A stretch of 64,000 bases of DNA from Methylocapsa acidiphila B2 (GTDB lineage: Bacteria > Pseudomonadota > Alphaproteobacteria > Rhizobiales > Beijerinckiaceae): the NCBI RefSeq assembly GCF_000427445.1, contig NZ_KE386496.1, forward strand, positions 3,326,004-3,390,003, given 5' to 3'. Every line of letters starts with the position of its first letter. Position 1 is the stretch's first letter. Position numbers and translations under genes: made by a program. Below are positions 1 to 8,700 of the stretch, in pieces. Below the pieces are notes generated by a model. It saw nothing but the letters and a program-made list of their open reading frames with translations, was not told the origin of the DNA and did not search any database.

Positions 1-933
1 CTGCCGATGATAGCCCGTCTGACGGGCGATCTTCTTGAGCGGCATGCCGCTTGCCGAGAGCGCCAGAATGGCTGCGTTGGTCTCCTCGCGACGTAGATAA
101 CCTTCGTACTGGATCCGCTCGGCGCAGGTCAGGAGCTCGGGATTGATCGTGGTCGCGCCAATGACGCTGCGGATCTCGCGCATAGATTTGCGAACGGCTG
201 CGAGGAAGCCCTGACTGGCGTTGGACATCAGATGCCAACGGTCGGCGACCTGAATGGCGTTGGGCAACGCCTTGGCGACAGCTTCGCCATACCCGCCGCC
301 GCGATCACGCGCCACGATGGCGATCCCGGAGTGGTCGGCAAGCCAGGCTTCGGCCGTCGCCTGCTCGCGATCCGGCAGGAGGATAACCGGACGGCGCCTC
401 TCAAGATCGCACACGATGGTTCCGTAGCGATGATTCCGCCGCCACGCCCAATCGTCGATGCCGATGACGCTCAACGGCTCCACGGGAACACGCGCGCGGC
501 GCCGGACTACCCGCAGCAGCGTGTCGTTGCTGACCGGCATGACGAGACGCTTGGCGAAACTGGCCGCTGGTCGGCCGCCGAGCGCCAGTCCCAGATGATG
601 GACAAGGCAATCGAGCCGTCCAGTGCGCCGCGCTCCTGGAGCCAGCACATCGTCCGGAAACCGCTCTGCAAATATCTGCCGTCCACAGAGCGCCGTGGCG
701 CACCGGAACCGCCGCGCTATGATTGTCAGCCGCATGCGGCGACCGCAGAGCGGCAGATCCATCGCCGACCGCCGATAGCGGCTGTGAACGCGCCGGGACG
801 GCTTATTGCAAGACGGACAGATGCTGCCGACGCTCTCGTGCTTCACGACAACGGTGGTCTGGCCCGGTTCGCAGAGAATGTCCTGCACGACAAAGCCATT
901 GGGAAGGAAGGAACCGGCGCGAAAAGTTAGCAT
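1..933 (-). CDS. ISL3-family transposase, N-terminal part (runs off the left edge)
   Basis: An open frame starts at ATG 933 and stays open for 311 codons to the window edge. It encodes a DDE-type transposase of the ISL3 family. The N-terminus has the family's zinc-finger-like cysteine spacing (CEPGQ...CPSC near residues 16-41, then RRVHSRYRR), followed by an HTH-type region and the start of the catalytic core (VIGIDDWAWRRNHRYGT, then VARDRGGGYGEAV and ADRWHLMSNAS). These motifs are typical of ISL3 (TnpA) proteins. The C-terminal third, with the last catalytic acid, lies outside the window, so intactness cannot be judged. It diverges from the istA remnant 80 bp away. The family call is from memory of its motifs and I am confident in it. 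Confidence 0.85.
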   Translation of the reverse strand, partial: MLTFRAGSFLPNGFVVQDILCEPGQTTVVVKHESVGSICPSCNKPSRRVHSRYRRSAMDLPLCGRRMRLTIIARRFRCATALCGRQIFAERFPDDVLAPGARRTGRLDCLVHHLGLALGGRPAASFAKRLVMPVSNDTLLRVVRRRARVPVEPLSVIGIDDWAWRRNHRYGTIVCDLERRRPVILLPDREQATAEAWLADHSGIAIVARDRGGGYGEAVAKALPNAIQVADRWHLMSNASQGFLAAVRKSMREIRSVIGATTINPELLTCAERIQYEGYLRREETNAAILALSASGMPLKKIARQTGYHRQ

Positions 934-1014
934 GTGGTGATTCCCCAGCGGAATCACCGCAATCGGCGCCTCAACTGCATCAAATGTGAGTCAGACCCCA
1001 AATGTGCCCCCCAT

Positions 1015-2479
1015 ATGATTGTGGAGACGATTGGCCAGATCCGGCGGGAGCATTTCGTCAAGGGCAAGACGATCAAGGAGATTGCTCGTGATCTGGGCGT
1101 TTCGAGGAACGCTGTCCTTAAGGCGGTGCGCTCGGAGGAGACGTCGTTTGTTTACGAGCGCGACGTTCAACCGCAGCCGAAACTCGGGCTTTGGTCCGCC
1201 AAGCTCGATGATTTGCTAAAGACGAATGTCGAGAAGCCGGCGCGAGAGCGGCTGACTCTGATCCGGATTTTCGAGGATTTGCGCGGGCTTAGCTACGAGG
1301 GCGGCTATGACGCCGCGCGTCGCTACGCGCGCAAATGGCGCGGTGAGCATGGAGCGCTGGCGGCCAGCGCCTATGTCCCGCTCAGCTTCGATCCGGGCGT
1401 AGCCTATCAGTTTGACTGGGGCCACGAGATCGTCTTGCTCGACGGCGTGACGACGACCGTGAAGGTCGCCCACATGTGCCTGTGCCACAGCCGCATGATG
1501 TTCGTTCGCGCCTATCCGCGCGAGACGCAGGAGATGGTTTTCGACGCGCATGAGCGCGCCCTCTCCTTCTTCAAGGGCTCCTGCGCGCGCGGCATTTATG
1601 ACAACATGAAGACCGCGGTCGAGACGATTTTCGTCGGCAAGGAGCGCAAGTTCAATCGCCGCTTCGCGCAAATGTGCAGTCATCATCTCGTCGAACCGGT
1701 CGCCTGCACGCCGGCGTCCGGCTGGGAGAAAGGCCAGGTCGAAAACCAGGTTGTGGTCTGGCGCGGGAGCGGTTCTTCACGCCTCGCCTACGATTCAAGA
1801 GCTATGACGAGATGAACGCCAGACTCCTCGACAAATGCGTCGCCTTCGCCAAGGCGCATAGGCATCCCGAGATCGCGGACGAGACGGTCTGGGAGGTGTT
1901 CGAGGAAGAGCGTCCGAAGCTCGTGCCTTATCGCCGACGCTTTGATGGATTCCACGAGGTGACGGCCTCGGTCTCGAAGACCTGCCTCGCGCGGTTCGAC
2001 AATCACAAATACTCGGTCAATGCGAGCGCCGTCGGCGCTCCCGTCGACATCCACGCCTATGCCACAGCCGCATCGTCATTCGACAAAAGGGGTGCGTCGT
2101 CGCCGAACATGCTCGCGCCTACAAACGCGGCGCGACGATCTTCAATCCCTGGCATTACGTGCCAGTCCTCGTGCGCAAGCCCGGCGCTCTGAGGAATGGC
2201 GCGCCGTTCAGGGACTGGGTGTTGCCGGGAGCGATTGAACGCGTGCGGCGCAAGCTCGTCGGCAGCGACGACGGCGACCGGCAGATGGTCAAGGTTCTTG
2301 TCGCCGTGCTCGAGGACGGGTTGACCCCGCCGTGGAGGCCGCCTGCGCCGACGGCCTGAGCCAGGGCGTCCATTCCGCCGACGTCATTCTCAACATTCTC
2401 GCTCGCCGCCGCGAGCCCCCGCCGCCGCCGGCGATCCACACGCCCGAGGCGCTGAAACTGCGGCACATGCCGCTCGCCG
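1015..2479 (+). pseudogene. istA: IS21-family transposase istA, frameshifted, 5' part
   Basis: Translation from ATG 1015 gives an IS21 IstA: an N-terminal HTH (EIARDLGVSRNAVLKAVRS), the rve catalytic core with FDWGHE and YDNMKTAV, and WEKGQVENQV before the break. Protein similarity then moves to other frames. The break near 1750 continues as RERFFTPRLRFKSYDEMNA, another near 2065 precedes the RKPGALRNGAPFRDW segment, and one near 2330 precedes ACADGLSQGVHSADVILN. Three frameshifts therefore separate four segments that together make a normal length of about 500 residues. The gene is next cut by the IS66 element at 2480, and its last codons continue at 5437. It cannot produce a working transposase. 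The decay of istA contrasts with the open frames of the element inside it. Confidence 0.9.
2472..2479. repeat. Target-site duplication, left copy (GCTCGCCG)
   Basis: The 8 bp GCTCGCCG directly precede the left end of the IS66 element and recur exactly at 5429-5436 beyond its right end. Eight base pairs is the usual IS66-family duplication size. Removing the element and one copy restores an uninterrupted istA C-terminus (HMPLADCPRYDQLRR). Confidence 0.95.
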
Positions 2480-2502
2480 GTACGCGTCCGGAGTTTGCAC
2501 AT
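2480..2502. repeat. IS66 terminal inverted repeat, left
   Basis: It matches the reverse complement of 5406-5428 at 18 of 23 positions, including an unbroken GCGTCCGG block and the inner GCACAT. It begins with GTA as IS66 ends do. The tnpC stop codon lies 5 bp inside. Confidence 0.9.
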
Positions 2503-2506
2503 GACG

Positions 2507-4036
2507 TCAGGTCTTGACAGGATTTCCGGCTTTCCAGGCCCACGGCAGCAGTTCGTCGAGCCGGTTGATGGGATGTCCATTGACCATGCTCTGGAGCACG
2601 TTGGCGAGGTAGGCGTAGGGTTCGACGCCATTGAGCTTGGCGGATTCGATCAGCGAGCAGACGATCGCCCAACGGTCGCCGCCGCCATCGCTGCCGGCGA
2701 ACAGATGATTCTTGCGGCCGAGCGCCACGGGACGGATCGCGCGTTCGACCGGATTGGTGTCGAGTTCGACGCGGCCGTCGTGCAGGAATCGGGTCAGGCC
2801 ATCCCAACGCGAGAGCGCGTAGCGGATCGCCTCGGCCAACGTGCTTCGTCCAGGGATGCGCGGAAGCTGGGCTTCCAGCCAGGCGCGCAGGGCATCGACG
2901 ACAGGCTTCGATCGGCCCCTTCGGGCCGCGAACCGATGCGCCGGCGACTGTCCGCGCACCTCCGCCTCGACGGCATAGATTTCGCCGATCCGGCGCAAAG
3001 CCTCGGCCGCCACGGGCGAGTCCGTAGCCTCGGCGACTTCGTAGAACTTGCGCCTCGTATGCGCCCAGCAGGCGGCGAGCGCGATGTCGCCGTTGGCGGC
3101 CAATCGCTCGAAGCCGGCATAGCCGTCGACATGCAGCACGCCCTTGAAGCGCTCGAGATGCGACGCCGGCCGTTCAGCCTTGCGGTCGGGTGCGAACAGA
3201 TAGACCGCCGCTGGCGGCTCGGGTCCGGCCCACGGCCGTTGCTCACGCGAGTAGACCCACAGCCGCCCCGTCTTGGTGCGTCCGCGGCCCGGATCGAGCA
3301 CCGGAACCGGCGTGTCGTCGGCAAAGAGATGGTCGGAGGCGAACACGTTCTTGCACAGCCGCTCGTGCAGAGCTTCGAGCCACCAGCAGGCGCCGCCGAC
3401 CCATCCGGCCAGCGTCGAACGCGCCAGATCGACGCCATGCCGGGCGAAGATTTGCGACTGCCGATAGAGCGGCGTGTGATCGCAATATTTGGCGATCAAC
3501 ACCTGCGCGATCAGCGCCGGCGTCGCCAGGCCCCCTGCGATCAGTCGCTCCGGCGCGGGCGCCTGCGCCACCGTCTCGCAGACACGGCATGCATATTTCG
3601 GGCGGGTGACGCGGATCACGCGAAGCTGCGCCGGAACCCAGTCGAGCATCTCGCTGACGCTCTCGCCCATCGCATGGAGCACGCCGCCGCAGCACGCACA
3701 AACCGCGTCGCCGATGTCGAGCAGAACGTCCTCGCGCGGCAGATGATCGGGCAGCGGCTTGCGATGGGATGGCCGCTCGGATGGTTGCTTCTCGATGCTC
3801 GGACGGCTCTCCCGGATGCGGGCGATGTCGCTGTCGAGGTCTTCCAGCGCGAGCGCCAGCTGATCGGGATCAAGGCGTTCGGAACGGCGGCCGAACTGCG
3901 CCCGCTGGAGCTTCTTGATGATGGACTGGAGACGTTCGATCTCGCCATCGCGGCTCTCGACGACGCTCGCCATCTCGCGCACGAGCCGGTGCAGGAGGTC
4001 CACGTCGGAGGGCAGGTTTTCGAGATCGAGCCGCAT
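2507..4036 (-). CDS. tnpC: IS66-family transposase TnpC
   Basis: This 509-residue protein is the IS66 catalytic transposase. It starts with a leucine-rich coiled coil (about residues 10-75), followed by a zinc-binding domain with paired cysteines (CACCGG about residue 113 and CRVC about 151). The DDE core shows FADDTPVPVL, HVDGYAGFERL and DTNPVERAIRP, giving the three acidic residues, and the family's IS66 C-terminal block (ESAKLNGVEPYAYLANVL) closes it. The length is normal and no frameshift is seen. It is third in the tnpA-tnpB-tnpC order; the 72-bp gap to tnpB contains no other gene. Expression is expected from the element's own upstream region near 5350-5428. Confidence 0.95.
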   Translation of the reverse strand: MRLDLENLPSDVDLLHRLVREMASVVESRDGEIERLQSIIKKLQRAQFGRRSERLDPDQLALALEDLDSDIARIRESRPSIEKQPSERPSHRKPLPDHLPREDVLLDIGDAVCACCGGVLHAMGESVSEMLDWVPAQLRVIRVTRPKYACRVCETVAQAPAPERLIAGGLATPALIAQVLIAKYCDHTPLYRQSQIFARHGVDLARSTLAGWVGGACWWLEALHERLCKNVFASDHLFADDTPVPVLDPGRGRTKTGRLWVYSREQRPWAGPEPPAAVYLFAPDRKAERPASHLERFKGVLHVDGYAGFERLAANGDIALAACWAHTRRKFYEVAEATDSPVAAEALRRIGEIYAVEAEVRGQSPAHRFAARRGRSKPVVDALRAWLEAQLPRIPGRSTLAEAIRYALSRWDGLTRFLHDGRVELDTNPVERAIRPVALGRKNHLFAGSDGGGDRWAIVCSLIESAKLNGVEPYAYLANVLQSMVNGHPINRLDELLPWAWKAGNPVKT

Positions 4037-4108
4037 GCCCGATTCTACTTCAAGGCGCCTTGTTTCCCAAGCAATAGTGCCTTGAGCGGCTCGGGATTTG
4101 GCACTTTT

Positions 4109-4462
4109 TCAACCGGCGATCGCCGGTCTCCAGACGCGCTCGGGAATGCGCCAGTCGATGCCTTCGATCAGCATGGCGAGTTGTGCTGGAGACAGAGTAA
4201 TGGAGCCTTCGAAGCCTGCCATCCGGGGCCATGCGAACCCGCCCTGATCGAGCCGTTTGGTGAACAGACACATTCCGTTTCCGTCCCAGAAAAGGATCTT
4301 GATTATCTGCGCCCTCTTTCCCCGGAAGGCGAACAGATGGCCCGAGAACGGATCCTTCTTCAGCGTATCCTGAACCAGCATCGCGAGCCCGTCCATGCCC
4401 TTCCTCATGTCGGTGTAGCCCAGCGCCAGATGCACCTTCACGCCGGCCGGAATGATCATCAT
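4109..4462 (-). CDS. tnpB: IS66 accessory protein TnpB (Orf2)
   Basis: This is a 117-residue TnpB of the IS66 Orf2 family. Hallmarks are YTDMRKGMDGLAMLV near residue 16, the RGKRAQIIKILFWDGNG block at about 48-64 and the C-terminal MLIEGIDW. TnpB is needed for IS66 transposition, but its biochemical role is not settled. Its start overlaps the end of tnpA by 4 bp (ATGA at 4459-4462), a sign of translational coupling. The length is typical and the frame is intact. Confidence 0.93.
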   Translation of the reverse strand: MMIIPAGVKVHLALGYTDMRKGMDGLAMLVQDTLKKDPFSGHLFAFRGKRAQIIKILFWDGNGMCLFTKRLDQGGFAWPRMAGFEGSITLSPAQLAMLIEGIDWRIPERVWRPAIAG

Positions 4463-5346
4463 CGCGCCGCCTCCCGGTTGAGAACGTGCTGCCGGACGGC
4501 TTCCGGATCGCTGCCGATCGGCGCGAAGACGCGACGCCCGTCACCCAGTTCGACTGCCGTCATGCCGTCGGGCGGCTGCAACAGATTATGCAGCACAAGC
4601 GGCGCAGCCAATGTGCTGGTCTGGCCATCGGCCATTTTCACAGCTGCCAGCTTCGCGCGTTTGTTCTTGCCGAAGCTGAGGTCGGCGCGCCACCGGAACA
4701 ACATGCTAGCAACCACGCCATGCCGCCGTGCGACCGACGATACCGTCTCGCCGGCGCGTTCGGCTTCCAGCACGATCGCCAGCTTTTCTTCTGCGCTGAA
4801 GCTGCGGCGGGTTTGCTTTTCTGGCGTCCGCGGATCATCGTCCGATGCGGCTGTCAAGCCGGATTCGGCCGCGCAATCGTTAGCACTACCCTTAGCACTA
4901 GTGCTTATTGGCGGGCGGGCGCTCGGATGAAGACGGGCGCGCCAGTCGACCTCCACCTCGCCGGACTCCAGCAGATCGCGCCAGCGGCGCAGACTGTGGG
5001 CCGAGATCCGATGCGCGGCGGCGTAATGGGCGGCGGCCAATCCGCTCCAGTTCAGCGCTTCGACATGCATCGCCCAGAACGCCTGGACGGCGGTCGACCG
5101 CTTCGACGTGCACAGCGGAGAGGCGCCTCGACGGCGGCGCTGACGACGCTGTTCTTGCGGGAGTTCCCTCGCTTTACGTGCGGCTTCCTCGCCTTCCAGA
5201 TACCGCAGCCAGCGATCGAACGTATGCTTCGTCAACCGATGCTGGCGACAATATTTGGTCCGGTCGAGGCCGCTCCGCTGCCATGCCTCGATGTGGACCG
5301 ACCACCACGCCTGCCGAGCTTTGTTCTCAAAATGTTTCGACGCCAC
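4459..5346 (-). CDS. tnpA: IS66 accessory protein TnpA with a duplicated N-terminal module
   Basis: The C-terminal half of this 295-residue protein is a standard IS66 TnpA: an HTH segment (RRSFSAEEKLAIVLEAERAG, then VSSVARRHGVVASMLFRWR), a lysine-rich linker and a short tail. The N-terminal half is an extension built from two related units. Unit one (about residues 12-50) reads WWSVHIEAWQRSGLDRTKYC and so on; unit two (about 90-130) reads FWAMHVEALNWSGLAAAHYA. Both have W-x2-H-x3-(W/N)-SGL-x4-Y-x4-H-x-(L/I)-(T/S)-x8-W. Ordinary TnpA proteins are nearer 100-150 residues, so this is a long variant. The extra units may help bind DNA ends; that is inference. Confidence 0.88.
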   Translation of the reverse strand: MASKHFENKARQAWWSVHIEAWQRSGLDRTKYCRQHRLTKHTFDRWLRYLEGEEAARKARELPQEQRRQRRRRGASPLCTSKRSTAVQAFWAMHVEALNWSGLAAAHYAAAHRISAHSLRRWRDLLESGEVEVDWRARLHPSARPPISTSAKGSANDCAAESGLTAASDDDPRTPEKQTRRSFSAEEKLAIVLEAERAGETVSSVARRHGVVASMLFRWRADLSFGKNKRAKLAAVKMADGQTSTLAAPLVLHNLLQPPDGMTAVELGDGRRVFAPIGSDPEAVRQHVLNREAAR

Positions 5347-5405
5347 CGGAGATCCTCCAATGCACGAAGGAACCCGAAATGGACCGCCAACGCACCCCCA
5401 ATTCG

Positions 5406-5428
5406 ATGTGCGAGAACCGGACGCTTAC
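5406..5428. repeat. IS66 terminal inverted repeat, right
   Basis: The outer end reads GTAAGCGTCCGG on the minus strand. It pairs with the left repeat at 18 of 23 positions and abuts the duplicated GCTCGCCG. Confidence 0.9.
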
Positions 5429-5436
5429 GCTCGCCG
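5429..5436. repeat. Target-site duplication, right copy (GCTCGCCG)
   Basis: An exact copy of 2472-2479 lies immediately outside the right IS66 end. It also encodes part of the restored istA C-terminus. Confidence 0.95.
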
Positions 5437-5474
5437 ACTGCCCCCGCTACGATCAGTTGAGGAGAACGGCTTGA
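5437..5474 (+). pseudogene. istA: istA, last 12 codons, cut off by the IS66 element
   Basis: Together with the duplicated site, these bases read ADCPRYDQLRRTA and then TGA (5472-5474), which is the conserved C-terminus of this IS21 IstA subgroup. The stop overlaps the istB start by one base (TGATG), the usual istA-istB coupling. This shows that istA 1015-2479 and this tail were one gene before the IS66 insertion. Confidence 0.9.
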
Positions 5475-5578
5475 TGGAACGCACGCAGCTCTTTGATCTC
5501 ATGGGAGAACTCAAGTTCTTCGGCATGAGGTCGGCCTACGACGAGGTAATGTCGACCGGCATCAAGAGGCAGCATGAG
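5474..5578 (+). pseudogene. istB: IS21 helper ATPase istB, first 35 codons only
   Basis: The frame from ATG 5474 reads MERTQLFDLMGELKFFGMRS, then AYDEVMSTGIKRQHE, which is the N-terminus of IstB proteins that follow this type of IstA. After codon 35 the similarity stops. IstB is normally about 250 residues with Walker A and B motifs, and none of that remains. The break suggests a deletion or rearrangement that joined istB to the region downstream of the giant repeat gene. Bases 5579-5730 show nothing recognisable. Confidence 0.8.
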
Positions 5579-5730
5579 GCGTCAAATGCCGGCAAAATCG
5601 CCAACGCAGACGACCTCGCGCCTACAAAAACAAGGCTATCCCCCCATGCGTCGTCATGCTCTGCGCTTGGCGAGCGTCAGATTTGCTTCGTCAATTCATT
5701 CTTCACGCCAATCTCCACTGCCGTCGACCA

Positions 5731-8700
5731 TCAGTGAAGATTGGCAGCGAGGTTGATCGGCTGATTGTTCTGGATGGAAACCGGGAGCGTGAGCGCGGCC
5801 AAATCCGGGGAAGCAAACGAAGCCATCGCATTCACGAGCTGCGAAGCCTGAGAGATAAGCGCCGTGTTGGCGCCGCTCAGCGCGAACTGGTTGCCGGTTC
5901 CAGTTTGCGCAACTGTGTTCGACGCCCCTGTGACGGTCAGCTGGTCATTCAGGGTCGCCAAGACCTGATTGCTCGAGCCGGTGACGGTGGCCTTGGTCCC
6001 AGCTCCGATCTGCGCCAAGCCGTTGCTGATCGAAATGGCGTCGCCGGTTCCACTTGCTCCGACATAAGCGCCGCTACCCGCCACAGTGACGCTATCCGAC
6101 GATCCCCTGATCAGAATTGCATCATTGGCGGCTCCGCTAATGACGTTCGATGAACCGATGATGGCGACTGAGCTGTTTGCGGCAAGATTCGCCGAACCGG
6201 ACGACATTGAGATAAGGCTATTCACGCCGCTTACGTTGAGAATGTTGCTTGAACTGGTGATGACGCTGGCGACGTTCGACCCAATGCTGATCGTGTTCGA
6301 ATTGCCATTGACGGCGACCCCGGCGCCCGCCTCGTCCTTGACGCTTCCACTGGCGATCGAAATCGTGTTGCCGACTCCGAAAGCATCCGCTGACATGCCG
6401 GACCCAGTCGCTGTCACCATGCCATTGCCCAGCATCTTGATCGAGTCGTTGCTGCCCGTAATCGTGACCGATGCGCCCACTTCGACTACAATGGTCGCAT
6501 TGCTGACCGAAAGCGCATTCCCTGTTCCCTTTACGTCGATCGCGTTGCTCGAACCCGTGATCGTCGCCGAATCGTTGGTCGTCAGGGTGATCGCGTCGCT
6601 TGATCCGTTGGTTTTGACCGTGCTGCCGCTTTCGATCTTGATCGACGCGTTGCTCGCGTTCACGATGTCCGAGTCGTCGACCGTGACCCAATAATAGCCG
6701 GTCGAATAGCCTGTGATATATCCACCGCTCACGTCGATCGCGTCGGCCGTCCCCGTCGCCGTGATCGTATCCAAATTGCCGGTCGCCGCTATGGTCGCGT
6801 TCGACGACGCGTTCACCGTATCGGACGAACCGGTCACCGCGACCCCTCCGCCGCTCGCCACGGTGATCGTGGCGGAGTTTATCGACGCCGTGTCGCCGGC
6901 GCCGGTCACAGTCAACGTATCGCTGGTTCCCGTCGCTGTCACGCCGCCATTCGATTTCTCGGTGATCGACGTACCATTGCCTGCGACGGTCGCCGAAGCG
7001 CCGGACTCGATGGTGATAAGCCCGCCAGCGAAACTAACGGATGCGCCCGCCCCAACGACGTCGACATTGTCGCCGGAGCCGCTGATCGTCACTTTGGCGT
7101 TCGCCTTCTCCGTGATCGTATTATTGTTGCCAGTAATCGTTGCGCCAGCGCCGGATTCGACCGTGATGGCGGCGCTCGACACGTTCAAAGTATTGCCGGC
7201 GCCTGTCACATCGATCGCGTTGCTCGAACCCGTGATCGTCGCCGAATCGTTGCTGGTCAGGGTGATCGCGTCGCTTGATCCGTTGATCTTGACCGTGCTG
7301 CCGCTCTCGGTCTTGATCGACGCGTTGCTCGCGTTCGCGACGTCTGAGTCGTCGACCGTGACCCAAACATAGCCGGTCCAATAACCGGTGACGTATCCGC
7401 CCGTTACGTCGATCGCGTCGGCCGTCCCCGTCGCCGTGATCGTATCCAAATTGCCGGTCGCCGCTATGGTCGCGTTCGACGACGCGTTCACCGTATCGGA
7501 CGAACCGGTCACCGCGACCCCTCCGCCGCTCGCCACGGTGATCGTGGCGGAGCCTATCGACGCCGTGTCGCCGGCGCCGGTCACAGTCAACGTATCGCTG
7601 GTTCCCGTCGCTGTCACGCCGCCATTCGATTTCTCGGTGATCGACGTACCATTGCCTGCGACGGTCGCCGAAGCGCCGGACTCGATGGTGATAAGCCCGC
7701 CAGCGAAACTAACGGATGCGCCCGCCCCAACGACGTCGACATTGTCGCCGGAGCCGCTGATCGTCACTTTGGCGTTCGCCTTCTCCGTGATCGTATTATT
7801 GTTGCCAGTAATCGTTGCGCCAGCGCCGGATTCGACCGTGATGGCGGCGCTCGACACGTTCAAAGTATTGCCGGCGCCTGTCACATCGATCGCGTTGCTC
7901 GAACCCGTGATCGTCGCCGAATCGTTGCTGGTCAGGGTGATCGCGTCGCTTGATCCGTTGGTTTTGACCGTGCTGCCGCTCTCGATCTTGACCGACGCGT
8001 TGCTCGCGTTCACGACGTCTGAGTCGTCGACCGTGACCCAAACATAGCCGGTCCAATAACCGGTGACGTATCCGCCCGTTACGTCGATCGCGTCGGCCGT
8101 CCCCGTCGCCGTGATCGTATCCAAATTGCCGGTCACCGCTATGGTCGCGTTCGACGACGCATTCACCGTATCGGACGAACCGGTCACCGCGACCCCTCCG
8201 CCGCTCGCCACGGTGATGGTGGCGGAGCCTATCGACAAAGCGTTCCCAGCTTCGGTCACAGTGACGGGATCGCTAACACCCGTCACGGCGACGTTGGTAT
8301 TTGAGGTCAACGTGACAGTGTTTGAATTGCTGGTCACGGTTCCGCTGGCTCCTGTGGCGAACGTCAGGGCGAGGCCGCTTGCATGAACCGTGTTGCTTGT
8401 CCCAGTCAGGGTCAAAGACGTCGAATGCCCATTTCCGGCCGCCAAATGGTCTGGGCTCGCGGCAAAGGCCGCGACCAGATCGGCGCGCGAAAGCGTCCCC
8501 GCGTTCAAAGCGGACAACCAGGACTGCAATTCCGCGGCCTGAGGCGGACGACCGAGGGTGTTGACGTAAAGCTGGCTGATGAAATCCGAGTTACTCAGGG
8601 AACCATATTTTGTCGTGAATTCCGCCAGTGTGATAAGCTCATTGGCGATTTGCGAGGCAGTGTCCTGGCCGGTCAGCAATTGTTGGGTATAGGTCGTCAG

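Larger units (their letters stand above)
2480..5428 (-). mobile_element. IS66-family insertion sequence (2949 bp), nested in istA
   Basis: The element is bounded by imperfect inverted repeats. The left end (2480-2502) begins GTACGCGTCCGG and the right end, read inward from 5428, begins GTAAGCGTCCGG; both close with GCACAT, giving 18 of 23 identities. Exact 8-bp direct repeats flank it. It encodes tnpA, tnpB and tnpC, all on the minus strand, in standard IS66 order. All three frames are open, so the element looks complete and possibly active. It landed in the last 18 codons of an istA gene that now carries frameshifts. The length matches the 2.5-3 kb usual for this family. Confidence 0.95.

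Noticed and set aside
970-1000. Possible terminal inverted repeat of the ISL3 or IS21 element (GGGTCTGACTCACATTTG on the minus strand)
   Set aside because: The matching other end is not in the window, so I cannot tell which element it belongs to.
2495-4930. An 811-codon plus-strand frame across the IS66 element
   Set aside because: It is the complement of tnpC and tnpB, which carry clear family motifs; the plus frame shows none.
5656-6153. Plus-strand frame at the 3' end of the giant gene
   Set aside because: It overlaps the giant gene's coding end and has no recognisable motif.
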